Assembly: GCA_012934845.2 (NCBI GenBank)
Contig: WNNJ02002565.1
Coordinates: 84,230-148,229, forward strand
DNA length: 64,000 nt
DNA from: Pomphorhynchus laevis
Lineage: Eukaryota > Acanthocephala > Palaeacanthocephala > Echinorhynchida > Pomphorhynchidae
Reading direction: 5' to 3'
The notes under the pieces were generated by a model. It was not told the DNA's origin and did no database searches. It was given only the letters and a program-made list of their open reading frames with translations. The stretch's first letter is position 1, and each line of letters opens with the position of its first letter. Below are positions 32,864 to 43,690 of this stretch, in pieces. The position numbers were made by a program, and so were the translations under genes.

Positions 32864-33749
32864 ATTGATCGATCAAATCTTCTAAGAATTTTAAAAATTA
32901 CTGTTTTTAAAGCTAAATGTTTAATAACTTAATGTGGAAAATCTCAAATTACCAAAGCTTTGGATTATAGATCATTATAAATATGCGGATTGCAGTACTG
33001 CGATAAAAATTGTATGTTTATATTTGAAATTTTTGAGATTTTTCAAATTCAAATCATTTTTTTCGATAAAATGATGAAAGTTGAACAACTTGTCGTGCAT
33101 TTATTGGAAAACTTTACAATGATAGCAATTACAGCGGAAATTCATGCAACTAATATAAATACATTTAAAAGTCATTCCGACTTCAATTCGTTTAAAATTT
33201 TAAAAAATATATATATTTTTTAATTTAAATATTTAAATTTGTGCTTGTTTCTCCCAAAAAAATTGTCAGTTAAAAAAATAGTACTTACAATTCCGCTATT
33301 TTGGCACTTTGCTACGACAAAGTCAGTATAAGGGAAACGATCCCAATTTTTTCCATGTGTGACAAATGCAGCAAATTTTCAAGCAGAAAATTCTTTAGAT
33401 GTATCAACCAAAAAATTTCGAGATGATCATAAGACTAAGTAATAACCTAAAAAAGTTTAATGTACTTTTATCAGCAAGAATATATCATATTATATACAAC
33501 GACTAAAAGTACCTTTATTCATCTTCAAATATACGTATTCGACAAACTGTACAAATAATTGAGAAAAATTTTAACAATTTCGAAAATGTTTGAAATAAAA
33601 TTGGTAATACATGACGAGGCTTTGAGAGAGAAAGCTGGATTGAATGCATTGCAAAGTAATGTACATCCACACATTTTTAGAGAAAGTTATGTACATAAAA
33701 AATTCAGGATATTAGCAAAGACAAATGTTCAAAAGTAGACAAATATTCA
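32864..33749. other. AT-rich spacer, no gene recognised
   Basis: A 77-aa open stretch (32990-33223) is Ile/Phe-rich and low in complexity. I do not regard it as a gene. The rest contains no motif or repeat that I can support. Confidence 0.4.
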
Positions 33750-34480
33750 AAGTTGATTTTCGAGCAGAAAACAAACTCAAAAACCATATTATAAATTCAA
33801 AAATTTAAAGCAAAAGCTTAGAATTAGAGAGTGGAAATCTGAAATTAAAAAACCTCGTTGCAAATGTTACGAACGAACATATGATAATTTTACGAAATAA
33901 AACGTAATTCAACTTCACTGCTTTACAAATTAAAAACATTTAAAAACTGAGCAACGATGAATGCAATTTATGTCTACATGTACAGAAAACCCTGCATATC
34001 AATTGGTAAAACTTCAAGATCCCAAGGTAAAAAGCGAGCAGATTTGAAAAATAAACTAAGTACACGCGAAGCAATTGTAAAACACAGTCAATTTCATGAT
34101 ATTAGTCGTGAAAAGGATTTCTCATAAGGCAGTGATGGATAGCAACTTTCGAAATAACGTATTTAAAGTCATATTGATACCTAAAAGGTATATGCAACAC
34201 AACTTATTCTTGAATCTAACACAGCACTGTAAATACAGCGCATTTCTTGAGAAAACTATATTCATATACGTATTGACTTTAACAAAACCTGTTAATTTCG
34301 AAAGACCAACCATTATTTTCATTATTCCAACGATTATCGATATTAATTATAAGAATGACAGATAATAATTCTATTTGCACTAGCAATCAGTATCCAATCA
34401 ATCAGGATAGAATGGTAAATTAATATCCTGACACGAATTGGGCCTCAGTCACAATACAATGAATAGTAGTCAATCATTAA
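33750..34480. repeat. Dispersed repeat A, copy 2
   Basis: Homologous to 14440-15140, starting near TTGATTTTCGAGCA and ending near CAGTCACAATACAATG...CAATCATTAAT. Small indels and substitutions separate the copies. The palindromic tract near the right end of copy 1 is partly deleted here. Confidence 0.7.
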
Positions 34481-35240
34481 TATTTAAGTGCGTCAAATTC
34501 CAAAAAAATTTTAAATTAATATTTTACAATTTTAAATATATTAAAACGAATTCACTCTGCATATATAAGATTGGCCTACTGTTGCGATGTATACATAATA
34601 CAAATGTTGTTTTGCTAATATATTGGAATATAAACGCTTGAAGTAAAATAACGAAAAAATTAGAGAGATTTTAAAACAAAAATGTCTAAAATTCGTGTAT
34701 GGAATTTATGGAATTTTCGAACATTAATGCTTTTATCCTTAGAACATATTAAGAGTTAAGAATTTTTCTCAATTAAACAACTTATCGTTTAAGACTATTT
34801 TTACTGTAACCATACCGCAAGAGACAAAGAATCAGACGTTTTTCGAAAATCGCTTTAATAATGAAGTTTTCGTGAAATTTCGATGGAGTATCCTGCTGTT
34901 CTTCGTAGAACTAAGGTATGCACACTTTCCATTTTGTCAAAACACATCGATATGGAACAGCTTCCTCGTATAAAGAAACTGGTTAACTTAATCACCATTA
35001 CACGAATAATTTCAATCGAAAAAAACAACTGCTTTAACGAATTTTGGCGAACTTTTGTAACAAATTATTCAAATAAAGTTATTCTTAACTCTGCCCGAGC
35101 TAGTGCTAATATATACATAATTTCTTTTGTGACCTATGATATCGCTAATGCTTACTCAAATAACTTCATCGAAAAACTAGCACACAAAGAATCCTTGTAT
35201 TTTTAGCCAATCAAGGCATCAGTTTAAATATCCCATATAC
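34481..35240. other. AT-rich DNA with one unidentified 107-aa open stretch
   Basis: The open stretch 34883-35206 (starting MEYPAVLRRTKVCTLSILSK) has no recognised motif. It could be the start of a LINE ORF1, since gag-like zinc knuckles follow at 35.5 kb, but this is speculation. Confidence 0.3.
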
Positions 35241-35264
35241 TTCCAGACCGTTGTAAGGATGATT

Positions 35265-36060
35265 CAGATGACTTGAAAAGCAATATAAAATATCTAATGT
35301 TCGATTTATCAAATGCATGTAGGACACTTCCTGTCCATTGGTATTGCATATACCACGGAAGAAAATGCAAACATATTGTCAACTCTGCCTGCAATCCTTT
35401 CCTCGGATGTAATTTTTTCCGTATTATAAGCGACGACCTTACATACCACAATTACAACAGCTGTCATTGCTTGAAGAATTAAGGCTCGGCAGCTGCAGAA
35501 TAAACTTGTGGTATTTGTGGTTCTAGCGTTAGAATATCACAGCTCTGACAAATGTAAAAACACACCAAACTGCTCTAACTGCGGCCAGCAACAACTTGAA
35601 TGGTCCGGGAGATGCCTCCTTTTAAGGCGTATGCAACGAACTTAATTACTCGTAAGAATACTAGTACACCCTATTTTACAAATTTAATAACCTCTACCCG
35701 TCCGGTCCAAGCATGGAAGAGACTTTGAATGTAATTAACCACAATTCAGGAGCCCCACAAGATAATGAAAATCCTAATAGCCCGGCTAATAGATGCCATA
35801 ATACAATTTCCTACAGTCCCCACTCCTACTGTCAACATCTCCAATAAGAGATCGGCATCGTTCAGCAGCACCAATTCTCTTCTTCTCTCGATGAAAGGCA
35901 CGAAATGGGCTATTGACACTTTGGGACATTATATTATAACCTCTGACAAAGGAGGGATAAGTGGCTCCTCTGTTGGGACCAAAGGGAGGAAGGGCAACCT
36001 TTTCTTCTCTGGGACAAATTAGAAAGTTCAGCTGCCCCTCTCGTTTGCATCAATGTATGA
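35265..36060 (+). pseudogene. LINE gag-like (ORF1) remnant with zinc knuckles
   Basis: Near 35500-35625 the frames give CGICGSS, then EYHSSDKCKNTPNCSNCGQQ and WSGRC. This is the serial C-x2-C...H...C knuckle pattern of Jockey/R1-type ORF1 proteins. The piece upstream (35273-35482, LSNACRTLPVHWYCIYHGRK) would be the pre-knuckle domain. Downstream text (NSPANRCHNTISYSPHSYCQ near 35780) looks like the polar ORF1 tail. It is broken in several places. Confidence 0.5.
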
Positions 36061-36298
36061 TAAGTAATCTTGATTTGATTACTTACATGGTAAGTAATCC
36101 CGATTTGTTCAGGGGACATCTATCCGATATTCCCGGAACATTACTCGATTTATATCAAAGTACATAACTACACACTTTACTCCGTATGTAACCCCACCTC
36201 AATCATCTTCACCTCAAGGTATTCTAACCTTTCTTTACAGCCATTTAAGTTCTGCCCTTTTACTAAACTGTTCTTGTCCAATCCTGTCTTGTTTAGCG

Positions 36299-36914
36299 AT
36301 AACACTTTAGAAGAACGGCAAACGTATCAGCGTAGCCAATATCTACATTCGGCCGAAAGAGATTAACAAGAACCGTGATCTCCTCGATCGTATATTGTGT
36401 AGGGGCTATGACATGTTACTTAGTGACTTTAACGACATAACTAATCGTTGAATTAATCCAGCACTCCGAAGACCCAGGAACGAATATCTTATTCATAAAC
36501 GACTGTCTCCACTTTTCATCACACAAAAAATTATATCCTCGGCATACTAATGCTACATGTGAAGTTGCTATTAAAGTTTTTCTGTATTGATCAGTCGGGC
36601 TTACAGTTGCCCACCTCGCACAACCTACTTCGTTGGCGGCTTGAGGAAGATAGGTTGCTTAGGCGGTTCCATTTTGAACCAATCAGAGTGACCGTTTTCC
36701 AGGCAGCTATCCGACTCTTCCATGTTGTAGAAATGCGAATCTGACCCGAAGTCTGACCTAGAGTGTCATCGCAATAGCGATAACACTCTAGAAGAACTGC
36801 AAACGTATCAGCGTAGCCAATATCTACATTCAGCCGAAAGAGATTCACAAGAACCGTGACCTCCTCGATCGTATATTGTGTAGGGGCTATGACTTGTTAC
36901 TTAGTGACTTTAAC
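36299..36914 (+). pseudogene. LINE endonuclease fragment, internally duplicated
   Basis: Near 36335-36450 one frame reads ANIYIRPKEINKNRDLLDRI and GYDMLLSDFNDITNR, the SDFN/GDFNA region of LINE apurinic-type endonucleases. The DNA block 36299-36435 is repeated at 36778-36914 (about 95% alike by eye, offset 479). Repeat B (36556-36750) lies between the two. In genuine LINEs this domain follows ORF1, as it does here. Confidence 0.55.
36556..36750. repeat. Dispersed repeat B, copy 2
   Basis: Homologous to 15350-15545. It lies between the two endonuclease-bearing blocks, so repeat B may be a segment of that LINE or an insertion that came with the local duplication. Confidence 0.68.
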
Positions 36915-36969
36915 GGAGTAGATTCGTCCATGCATTACGTATGCGTAACGAGTGGAGGACAGCAATCTA

Positions 36970-37403
36970 TGAAAAAAAATAGGTTACGATTAATGAAGGG
37001 CAATATTTTGAGCCAGATTTATTAATCATAAACCAAGCTTTGAAAAAGCAGCGAATGTAGAAGATGCCGTAGCCTATGAATCATGTTTCTCCAAATTAAA
37101 CCTTGTTACCTCTCATTAAGAGGAAAAGTATAAGCTAATTATCACCTTAGTATCACAAGATCACAGCATTAACGCAAAATACGTTGAGGTTATTGGTTTA
37201 GTTGTGGGATCAAGAGGCACATACAATAAAGGACTTCCTTCTCGATTGTCCGAATATAACCTAGGCAAACGCGCAGCCCATAATATGGCCCTCACCGCGG
37301 CAGAACAGTCGAATAGGGTTCTGAATTATTTTACGCAGCCCAATTATTTTCATTGCAGACGAGGTGTGTCCCGAAACTACAATATACGAAGTTTCGTAAA
37401 ATA
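36970..37403 (+). pseudogene. R2 endonuclease C-terminus, family C
   Basis: The sequence matches 21860-22189 (GGGCAATATTTTGAGCCAGA). The text is EPDLLIINQALKK (catalytic PD), then out-of-frame VAYESC, and 37204-37404 encodes MGSRGTYNKGLPSRLSEYNL, followed by RAAHNMALTAAEQSNRVLNY. Several stops and shifts are present. Confidence 0.68.
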
Positions 37404-37722
37404 AAATTGTCTAATTTCTTGCTTTGACGAGCAATAAAAGTTTGTTCAAATATACTAGCGTAAAATGTTTCAAAATTTATAGAATTTAATAATTTAATTA
37501 CTTAGCGCTAGTACGTAAACACTGAGACTTGACAATATTTATTTCTATATTAGTTGAATTTAATGGAAAATATAAGTGGTCAAAATATGCAGTAAATACG
37601 TCTTAAGAAGATGACGTCTGCTAATCTTCAAATATGAGCAAAAATTATTTTTTAAATTAACGAACGTACTGAATTAAATTTTATCCTGAATTGTCTGGAA
37701 TTAAGTGCAATAAATCTTTTTT
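37404..37722 (+). other. R2 3' UTR, family C
   Basis: AT-rich, non-coding, between the endonuclease end and 28S. It ends AATAAATCTTTTTT before TAGCTAAATGGCTCGTC. A short piece near 37680 (ATCCTGAATTGTCTGGAATT) resembles the linker found before the 28S upstream piece at 37981, suggesting local scrambling. Confidence 0.55.
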
Positions 37723-37840
37723 TAGCTAAATGGCTCGTCATCAAATTAGTGACGCGCATGAATGGATCAATGAGATTCCCACTGTCCTTGTCTGGAGCCC
37801 AGCGAAACCACAACCAAGGGAACGGGCTTGGAATCAAACG

Positions 37841-37877
<37 letters not shown>

Positions 37878-37925
37878 AGTCTTTGTGAAGAAACATGAGA
37901 GATGTAGAATACGTGGTACCTTATG
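37723..37925 (+). rRNA. 28S rRNA fragment, downstream of the R2 site
   Basis: It starts TAGCTAAATGGCTCGTCATC, two substitutions from the usual sequence, and keeps GTGACGCGCATGAATGGATC, GAGATTCCCACTGTCC and GAAGACCCTGTTGAGCTTGA. It is nearly identical to 39386-39590. It ends before TGAACAATATGAACAATAAA, where the linker begins. Confidence 0.9.
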
Positions 37926-37993
37926 AACAATATGAACAATAAAAAATTTCTTATTAAACTAGTTTCAGAATTTTAATTTTTAATCCCGAATTG

Positions 37994-38166
37994 TCTGGAT
38001 TCAGGATACTGGACAAGGAGAATCTAACTGTTTAATAAAAACACAGCATTGTGATAGCCGTCAACGGTGTTGATGCACTGGGATTTCTGCAAAGTGCTCA
38101 GAAGGTTAACGTAGCGAAATCTAGACAAGCGCGGATAAACGGCGGAAGTAACTATGACTTTCTCGA
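37994..38166 (+). rRNA. 28S rRNA fragment, upstream of the R2 site
   Basis: It includes GGACAAGGAGAATCTAACTG, TTTAATAAAAACACAGCATT, GGGATTTCTG and ACAAGCGCGGATAAACGGCG, ending TTTCTCGA. It follows the downstream piece after a linker of about 65 bases (containing TTTCAGAATTTTAATTTTTA). It is nearly identical to about 39655-39830. The next R2 fragment begins immediately. Confidence 0.88.
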
Positions 38167-39267
38167 AGCTCATGTATAAATGTCTAACTAGTACGCTCTC
38201 AATTACTTCTTTGAATACCATAAATAAATTCTGGCGAAAAACAGTCAAAGACATTGCAGGAATCCCACAATATGTCAACAATGGTTTCTTTCATTTGCCA
38301 ACAAAATATGCGGGTCTTGGTATACGATCAATTCTATAAGTGGCTTGCGCTCGTGTTCGTGTATATAGTCATATTCAGAACAATTTTCCAGATTCTCTAA
38401 TCCAGCGTTACTGAGTGAACTAGTTGCAGCGCAAAGAGCAATTAATCCGGACTATAATATAAACAAGAGTCCCGAAATCAACAACAGAGACAAACTAACC
38501 AAGGAGTGGAAGAGTGCTGTAACGCAAGCAGTGGGTGTTGATATTCTCTTAGCCAATTCACCACCTTCCACATTAATAAGCTTTCGATATGTCCGTCGTT
38601 CATATTATGCTTGGATCAACTAATACTCGCCAGAGTGGGTCTGCTACCATCGAGGTCAGTCTTACACAGAATTGAACGGACTGGCTCTACCGAATGCAGA
38701 CACTGTGGGCTAAATCCAGAAACAAATCTACATGCCGTTAACGGCTGTAAATATATCACAAATGCCATGATTCATCGACACAACAAAGTCAGAGATAGAT
38801 GCCTCTATGCAATCAAACATTCACATAATCTCTCGTACGATATAAGGCTTGAGCCCAGAATTGTTGGTGATGATGGCGCGTACCTACAACCTGACGTAAT
38901 AATACGTAACAGAAGTAGCAACGACGTTTACGTGATTGACTTTGCAGTTACTTATGAGACTACTCCTCAATCTATAAAACAACCGTACGAGGATAAAGTC
39001 GGGAAGTATCTAGCTATTGTCCAACCGATCTCGAAAATCTATAAGATCGCTCCAGATAAAGTTGCTATTCTACCACTCATTACAGGATCAAGGGGCGGAA
39101 TCGATACGAGGCTATCTAACAACCTGCAAAAATTAAGACTTTCAAGGTCAACTGCAGTAAAAATGGCCGAGACGAGTGCAGAACAAACAATAGCTGTATT
39201 CAACTCGTTTACAGATAAGCATTATAATTGGCGCCCGTCTAAATATAGAAGAATCGTACATTTCTAA
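38167..39267 (+). mobile_element. R2 element, 5'-truncated in the thumb, with intact endonuclease
   Basis: It is joined directly to the 28S upstream half-site. The thumb piece 38154-38339 includes IPQYVNNGFFHLPTKYAGLG, and the linker continues with breaks. The open stretch 38611-39267 (218 aa) is a complete knuckle-plus-endonuclease. The knuckle is C29-x2-C32-x8-H41-x4-C46 (CRHCGLNPETNLHAVNGC), and the catalytic residues are PD at 94-95, D110 in VYVIDFAVTYE and E116. The GSRGG loop is at 159-163, and the C-terminal AEQTIAVFNSFTDKHYNW is complete with its own stop. R2 5' truncation joined to the target is the usual product of incomplete reverse transcription. Confidence 0.88.
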
Positions 39268-39385
39268 AAAATCCACTCTAGACTGAAATTTTTCTCTTTT
39301 TTTAGGGATATGATTTTGTATAGCATTTTATTGACGCTGTACTGCAATTAAACAAACATTTGTACTTTTTCGAATAAATTCTTTC
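39268..39385 (+). other. R2 3' UTR (short)
   Basis: This UTR of about 118 bases after the stop at 39267 ends in GAATAAATTCTTTC and meets 28S at 39386. It is the shortest clear R2 3' UTR in the window. Confidence 0.75.
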
Positions 39386-39389
39386 TAGA

Positions 39390-39430
<41 letters not shown>

Positions 39431-39503
39431 CAATGAGATTCCCACTGTCCTTGTCTGGAGCCCAGCGAAACCACAACCAAGGGAACGGGCTTGGAATCAA
39501 ACG

Positions 39504-39540
<37 letters not shown>

Positions 39541-39590
39541 AGTCTTTGTGAAGAAACATGAGAGATGTAGAATACGTGGTACCTTATGAA
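39386..39590 (+). rRNA. 28S rRNA fragment, downstream of the R2 site
   Basis: TAGACAAATGCCTCGTCATC leads into the same 205 bases as at 37723, with hardly any differences after the first dozen bases. Both copies therefore derive from a recent duplication of the whole cassette. Confidence 0.9.
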
Positions 39591-39654
39591 CAATATGAAC
39601 AATAAAAAATTTCTTATTAAACTAGTTTCAGAATTTTAATTTTTAATCCCGAAT

Positions 39655-39830
39655 TGTCTGGATTCAGGATACTGGACAAGGAGAATCTAACTGTTTAATA
39701 AAAACAGAGCATTGCGATAGCCTTCAACGGTGTTGATGCACTGGGATTTCTGCAAAGTGCTCAGAAGGTTAACGTAGCGAAATCTAAGCAAGCGCGGGTA
39801 TACGCCGGAAGTAACTATGACTTTGCTCGA
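39655..39830 (+). rRNA. 28S rRNA fragment, upstream of the R2 site
   Basis: The same sequence as 37994-38166 with a few changes (GGGTATACGCCGGAAGTAAC instead of GGGTAAACGGCGG). It ends CTTTGCTCGA at 39830, where the next R2 begins. Confidence 0.88.
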
Positions 39831-42430
39831 GGCGTTGAGACTGGTGCTACCGAGCAAATCCTCAGGTTGCGGATAGGGGAAATTCTTGTAGATATACAGG
39901 AAAGCTGCGATATAAGCGAACTTAATTTGTCGAATAAGCAGTCGCGGACAATCACAGCTTCCTTAGTTGAACAGCAGCTAAGGCCGTATTTACTGCGACT
40001 CATCTATGATATGTTCAATTACGATCTCGCTTCAAGTCGTTCTTTTACTTCCAACGTCGCGGACGATGACGGTGAATTAGACGAGGGACCCAACTGTACC
40101 TCTGTCTTTGCAATGCCTGATTATGACAAGTTAGAGTTCGCTGTATATGGTCGCTCTATCTTCAAACCGCAAAGCGACTCGACAGCGGCATGCAACGGTA
40201 ACTTATTTGGCAATAATATCATGACCTCTACGGACATCGATCAAACATCTACCAAATTATCTTCAAACAATGATAAGCACTGAGATATCGATTCTAATAC
40301 AGTCACGATGACTTACCGCCAGCCAGCGCTACCACTTTTTTGCCCACAATGCAGCGCTGAATTTTCTGGGAAAGCAAGAAACAAGAAATTAGTGGGGCAC
40401 ATGACGTCGGCACACTCTAGCCACATTTATCAACATTTGCTTGTCCGTATTGTCAATATTGCTATCCCACGGCATCTGGTATAACTCTGCACTTCCGATA
40501 ATGCTCGTCCATTAAGCGACAGTTATCACCTCTAGAGTAGAAAAACTCTACTTACCAAACAAATTCCAGCACTGTAAACGCTACGCTTACCACCAACCAG
40601 GCAATCCAGCTAACTACACGCGATAACAATGTATACTATCCACAAGATAGTCTGTCTACAATCTCACATCCTTGTTGTAACCAGCAGTTTATTGGCAAAT
40701 CGTTTTTCAAAGCGCTTGAGCTACATAGAAGTAAAGAACATCCGCTAACATATATTACATACACGTGCTCTAAGTATTTGCAATTATCTTCACCTTATTC
40801 TATCTTAATCCGTGCTCATACAGCGAGATGCAATAAACCTTTGAGCACTACGACACTTCCAGCCAACCCTGTGATTATAAATGGTACAATTAGTCACGCC
40901 ACCACTGACTCCGATACTTGCCGAACAAGCAGGACCGATCATACTATATTACAAAACGGAATAACGAACGATTCTCAGCCACACTCAATAATCAACAATT
41001 CAACTCCACAACGTGAGCTTGATAAACAGCAGAACACGGCGGACATTGATTATTCCCAGGACAACCTCGAAGAACCTCATGCAGCGTCCACTACATCTAC
41101 AGACATCCCTGCTTCGTTTGAGGCTGATCTTATGAACGAGACTACGGATATATACAGCAATTCAAAATGCTCAAGTGTATCAATTGCTATTATATCAGAA
41201 TACATGAATAATATGCACTCTGATAGCCGACTGCATCCGCGCCTTCGCAACCTAACCATCGTCCTACTGTCTGAAGTCTCCGGGACCAACTACTCCTACA
41301 AAATACTTATCGATCGATTTGTACCTTTATATACTGTATACCTAACAAGAATAGACGAACAACTACGTACAACTTATTTCAATCGCCTCGAATCTCTCTC
41401 CTTGAACTCAGTACACCTAAAACCATCTGCAGACCTGATTATGCGCTCAATATCGCACGCAATCTACAAAAACCCTACCAGGCATTCCGACGTGAGGCAA
41501 ACCTTAATCTCTAAACTCAAATCCGACATCAACTACTGGCTTAGTCAAGCAAGCACGCTCTTTCGTACGATCAACTGTAGTCAGACTGCACCTATTCACC
41601 GATATTCCGTCTACAAATAGCCGCGAATGCATTCCAACGCATATTCAGAATAATAACGAAATCGGCATAAACGGATCTTGTGATATATCCTCGGAACATG
41701 CAGAACGACTTATGTGCAATACACTACATGTGTGCAGACATGACCAACAGAATACTTCCGTGTGTACCGACTAAAGCGATGACTAACGATCAGCACAATG
41801 CTATCCGGAAACAGCGCAATAGAGCTCTCTACTGGTGCAATACACCTAAACTTGCAAAGGAACTGCTAGGAAGTCGTGGTAACTCCACCAGTATGTCAAA
41901 TCCCGCTGCTGTCGAAGATTACTTCAAGTCAATATTTAACAACAACAGCCCTACTGAACTTGATTCAAATCAGCTTAATGGCTCACGCTCCGTAAGCGAC
42001 TAAGAACTACATCTAATTCAATCTAGCGAATTACTGGCAGCCTTACGCAAGATGCCGAAGTCGTCAGCCCCAGGACCTGACAAAGTATCGTTACAGCAAG
42101 TGCTCAGTTCCGACTCCAACTCTTAGATCATCTCTTTACTTGCAAATATGATCTTATACGCAGGATGCATGCCAAGATTCTGAAGGTGCAATCGCCTTTT
42201 ACTAGTACCGAAAGCCGGGAAGATCGAGACTTCCGATGAGAAAACATATAATTTTCAGCCGATAACTATATCCAGCGTTCTCTTTCGTCTCTTCAACCGT
42301 GTAATCTTGAAAAAACTACTAGAACATCTAGACGTTTCGCCCTGCCAGTTTGCTTTTAGCGACTACGCTACTCTATTGTGCATTAAGGCAGTGAAGCTGT
42401 TACGAATATATTCATCAAATTTTTATAGTT
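39831..42430 (+). pseudogene. R2 element, family D: N-terminus with four zinc fingers, linker, RT start
   Basis: After the 28S half-site an acidic 138-aa stretch (39867-40283) leads into four fingers in changing frames. They are FCPQCSAEFSGKARNKKLVG..H (about 40341-40425), CPYCQYCYPTASGITLHFR (about 40440-40500), CCNQQFIGKSFFKALELHRS (about 40675-40740) and a CSK..LQLSSPYSILIRAHTARC finger that opens ORF 40778-41620. That ORF (280 aa) has a Ser/Thr/Asn-rich linker and the helical pre-RT block (LKPSADLIMRSISHAIYKNP). Then come NRALYWCNTPKLAKELLGS near 41820 and an RT start (SSAPGPDKVSLQQVL, PITISSVLFRLFNRVILKK, PCQFAFSDYATLLCIKAVKL). The RT breaks off at about 42425 before motif A. Confidence 0.78.
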
Positions 42431-42432
42431 TC

Positions 42433-43690
42433 TAACAGTTGTCCCCTATAATTACACCACAAGAGATTATGGCTACTCTATCTGAATCTTTAACGAACAC
42501 AAGATCGGGTCTAGACTGTATCACTGGCACCGACATGAAGAGATTTGATCCACGTGGTTGCGTGCTAGTAATTCTTTTCAATTTTTGCCTGGCAGCAGGA
42601 TACATGCCCAATTCATCGCGTTGTAACAAACGCATATTATTACAACAGGCTGGAAAACTGAAGCACAATGACTGTGAGCTATGTAATCGTGCTCGTAACG
42701 TTGATAATTGGAGAATTATTACAATTTCCTCAGTAATTGCAAGGACGCTACACATACTACTTCTCAAACATCTAACAATTCATTGCCTTTAGATCGAGAC
42801 AGGCAGCCTTCACCACCAGCGGATGTGCTAAAAATATACAGTTGGTGCAGTTATTCCATAAATACTACAACCAAAACATAAACCGCACTGCCTAGCTTTC
42901 CTTGATGTCAGTCAGGCTTTGACACGGTAAACCACGCTGCCTTCTTTGTGGCACTGTCCAATGCTGGTTGTCCAAGATTTTTAATGAACTACATCAAGAG
43001 TTCTTACAGTCGGTGTGAAACTAGGATTACGCTTAATCAAGGCATGTCTTATAATATCTTTATTGAATAGGGTGTGAAAAAGGGGGACCCATTATCGAGT
43101 TTCCTTTTTCAATTGATTTGGATGACGCGTAAGCAGGCTTATCACCTTCTAGTCAGGGTTACGAAGACACGCACATTAGCTTAAGCCATACGGCTTATGC
43201 AGATGACATTGTTCTTTTCGTGAACGACAGGCATAAGATGCAGTCTGCAATTGAAGAACTGACTAACAATATTAATTGTTTTGGACTACGTTTTCGTCCC
43301 CAAAAGTACAAATCTTTGTGCACCACCTATTCTGGTCGATTTCGGAACGACCACATCGATCCTTTTGTGAGCATTTATAACGGGGACTTTAAAAGTGAAA
43401 TCAAGAGCTATTTGACTAAACTAGATTCTTCGTACCTGTCGAGTACCCAAAAAGTACACATTTTAAATGATTATCTACTGCCCAGGTTAACGTACAGATT
43501 GGGCAATAGCATTACAACTATTAAGAGGCTGAATCAGTTTGTTCGCACTAAATGTAAGGTTTTACATAAAATACCGCACTATACAAATAATAGTTTCATC
43601 CATCTACCTAGACGGTTTAGGAATTCGTTCCCTTGTTTTTGATGCATTGAGCCCTAGATTGAGGGCAATACAGTCGTAATCAACTACAAA
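42433..43690 (+). pseudogene. Second R2 RT joined in tandem to the first
   Basis: A new RT start (IITPQEIMATLSESLTNTRS, FNFCLAAGYMPNSSRC, IITISSVIARTLHILLLKHL) begins where the previous one stops, so RT regions 0-2 occur twice in a row. It continues in broken frames to a catalytic YADD (HTAYADDIVLFVND, about 43186-43227) and an open thumb stretch 43220-43642 (LNDYLLPRLTYRLGNSITTI, IPHYTNNSFIHLPRRFRN). No knuckle or endonuclease follows. It is most like the fragment at 6600-6840. Confidence 0.75.
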
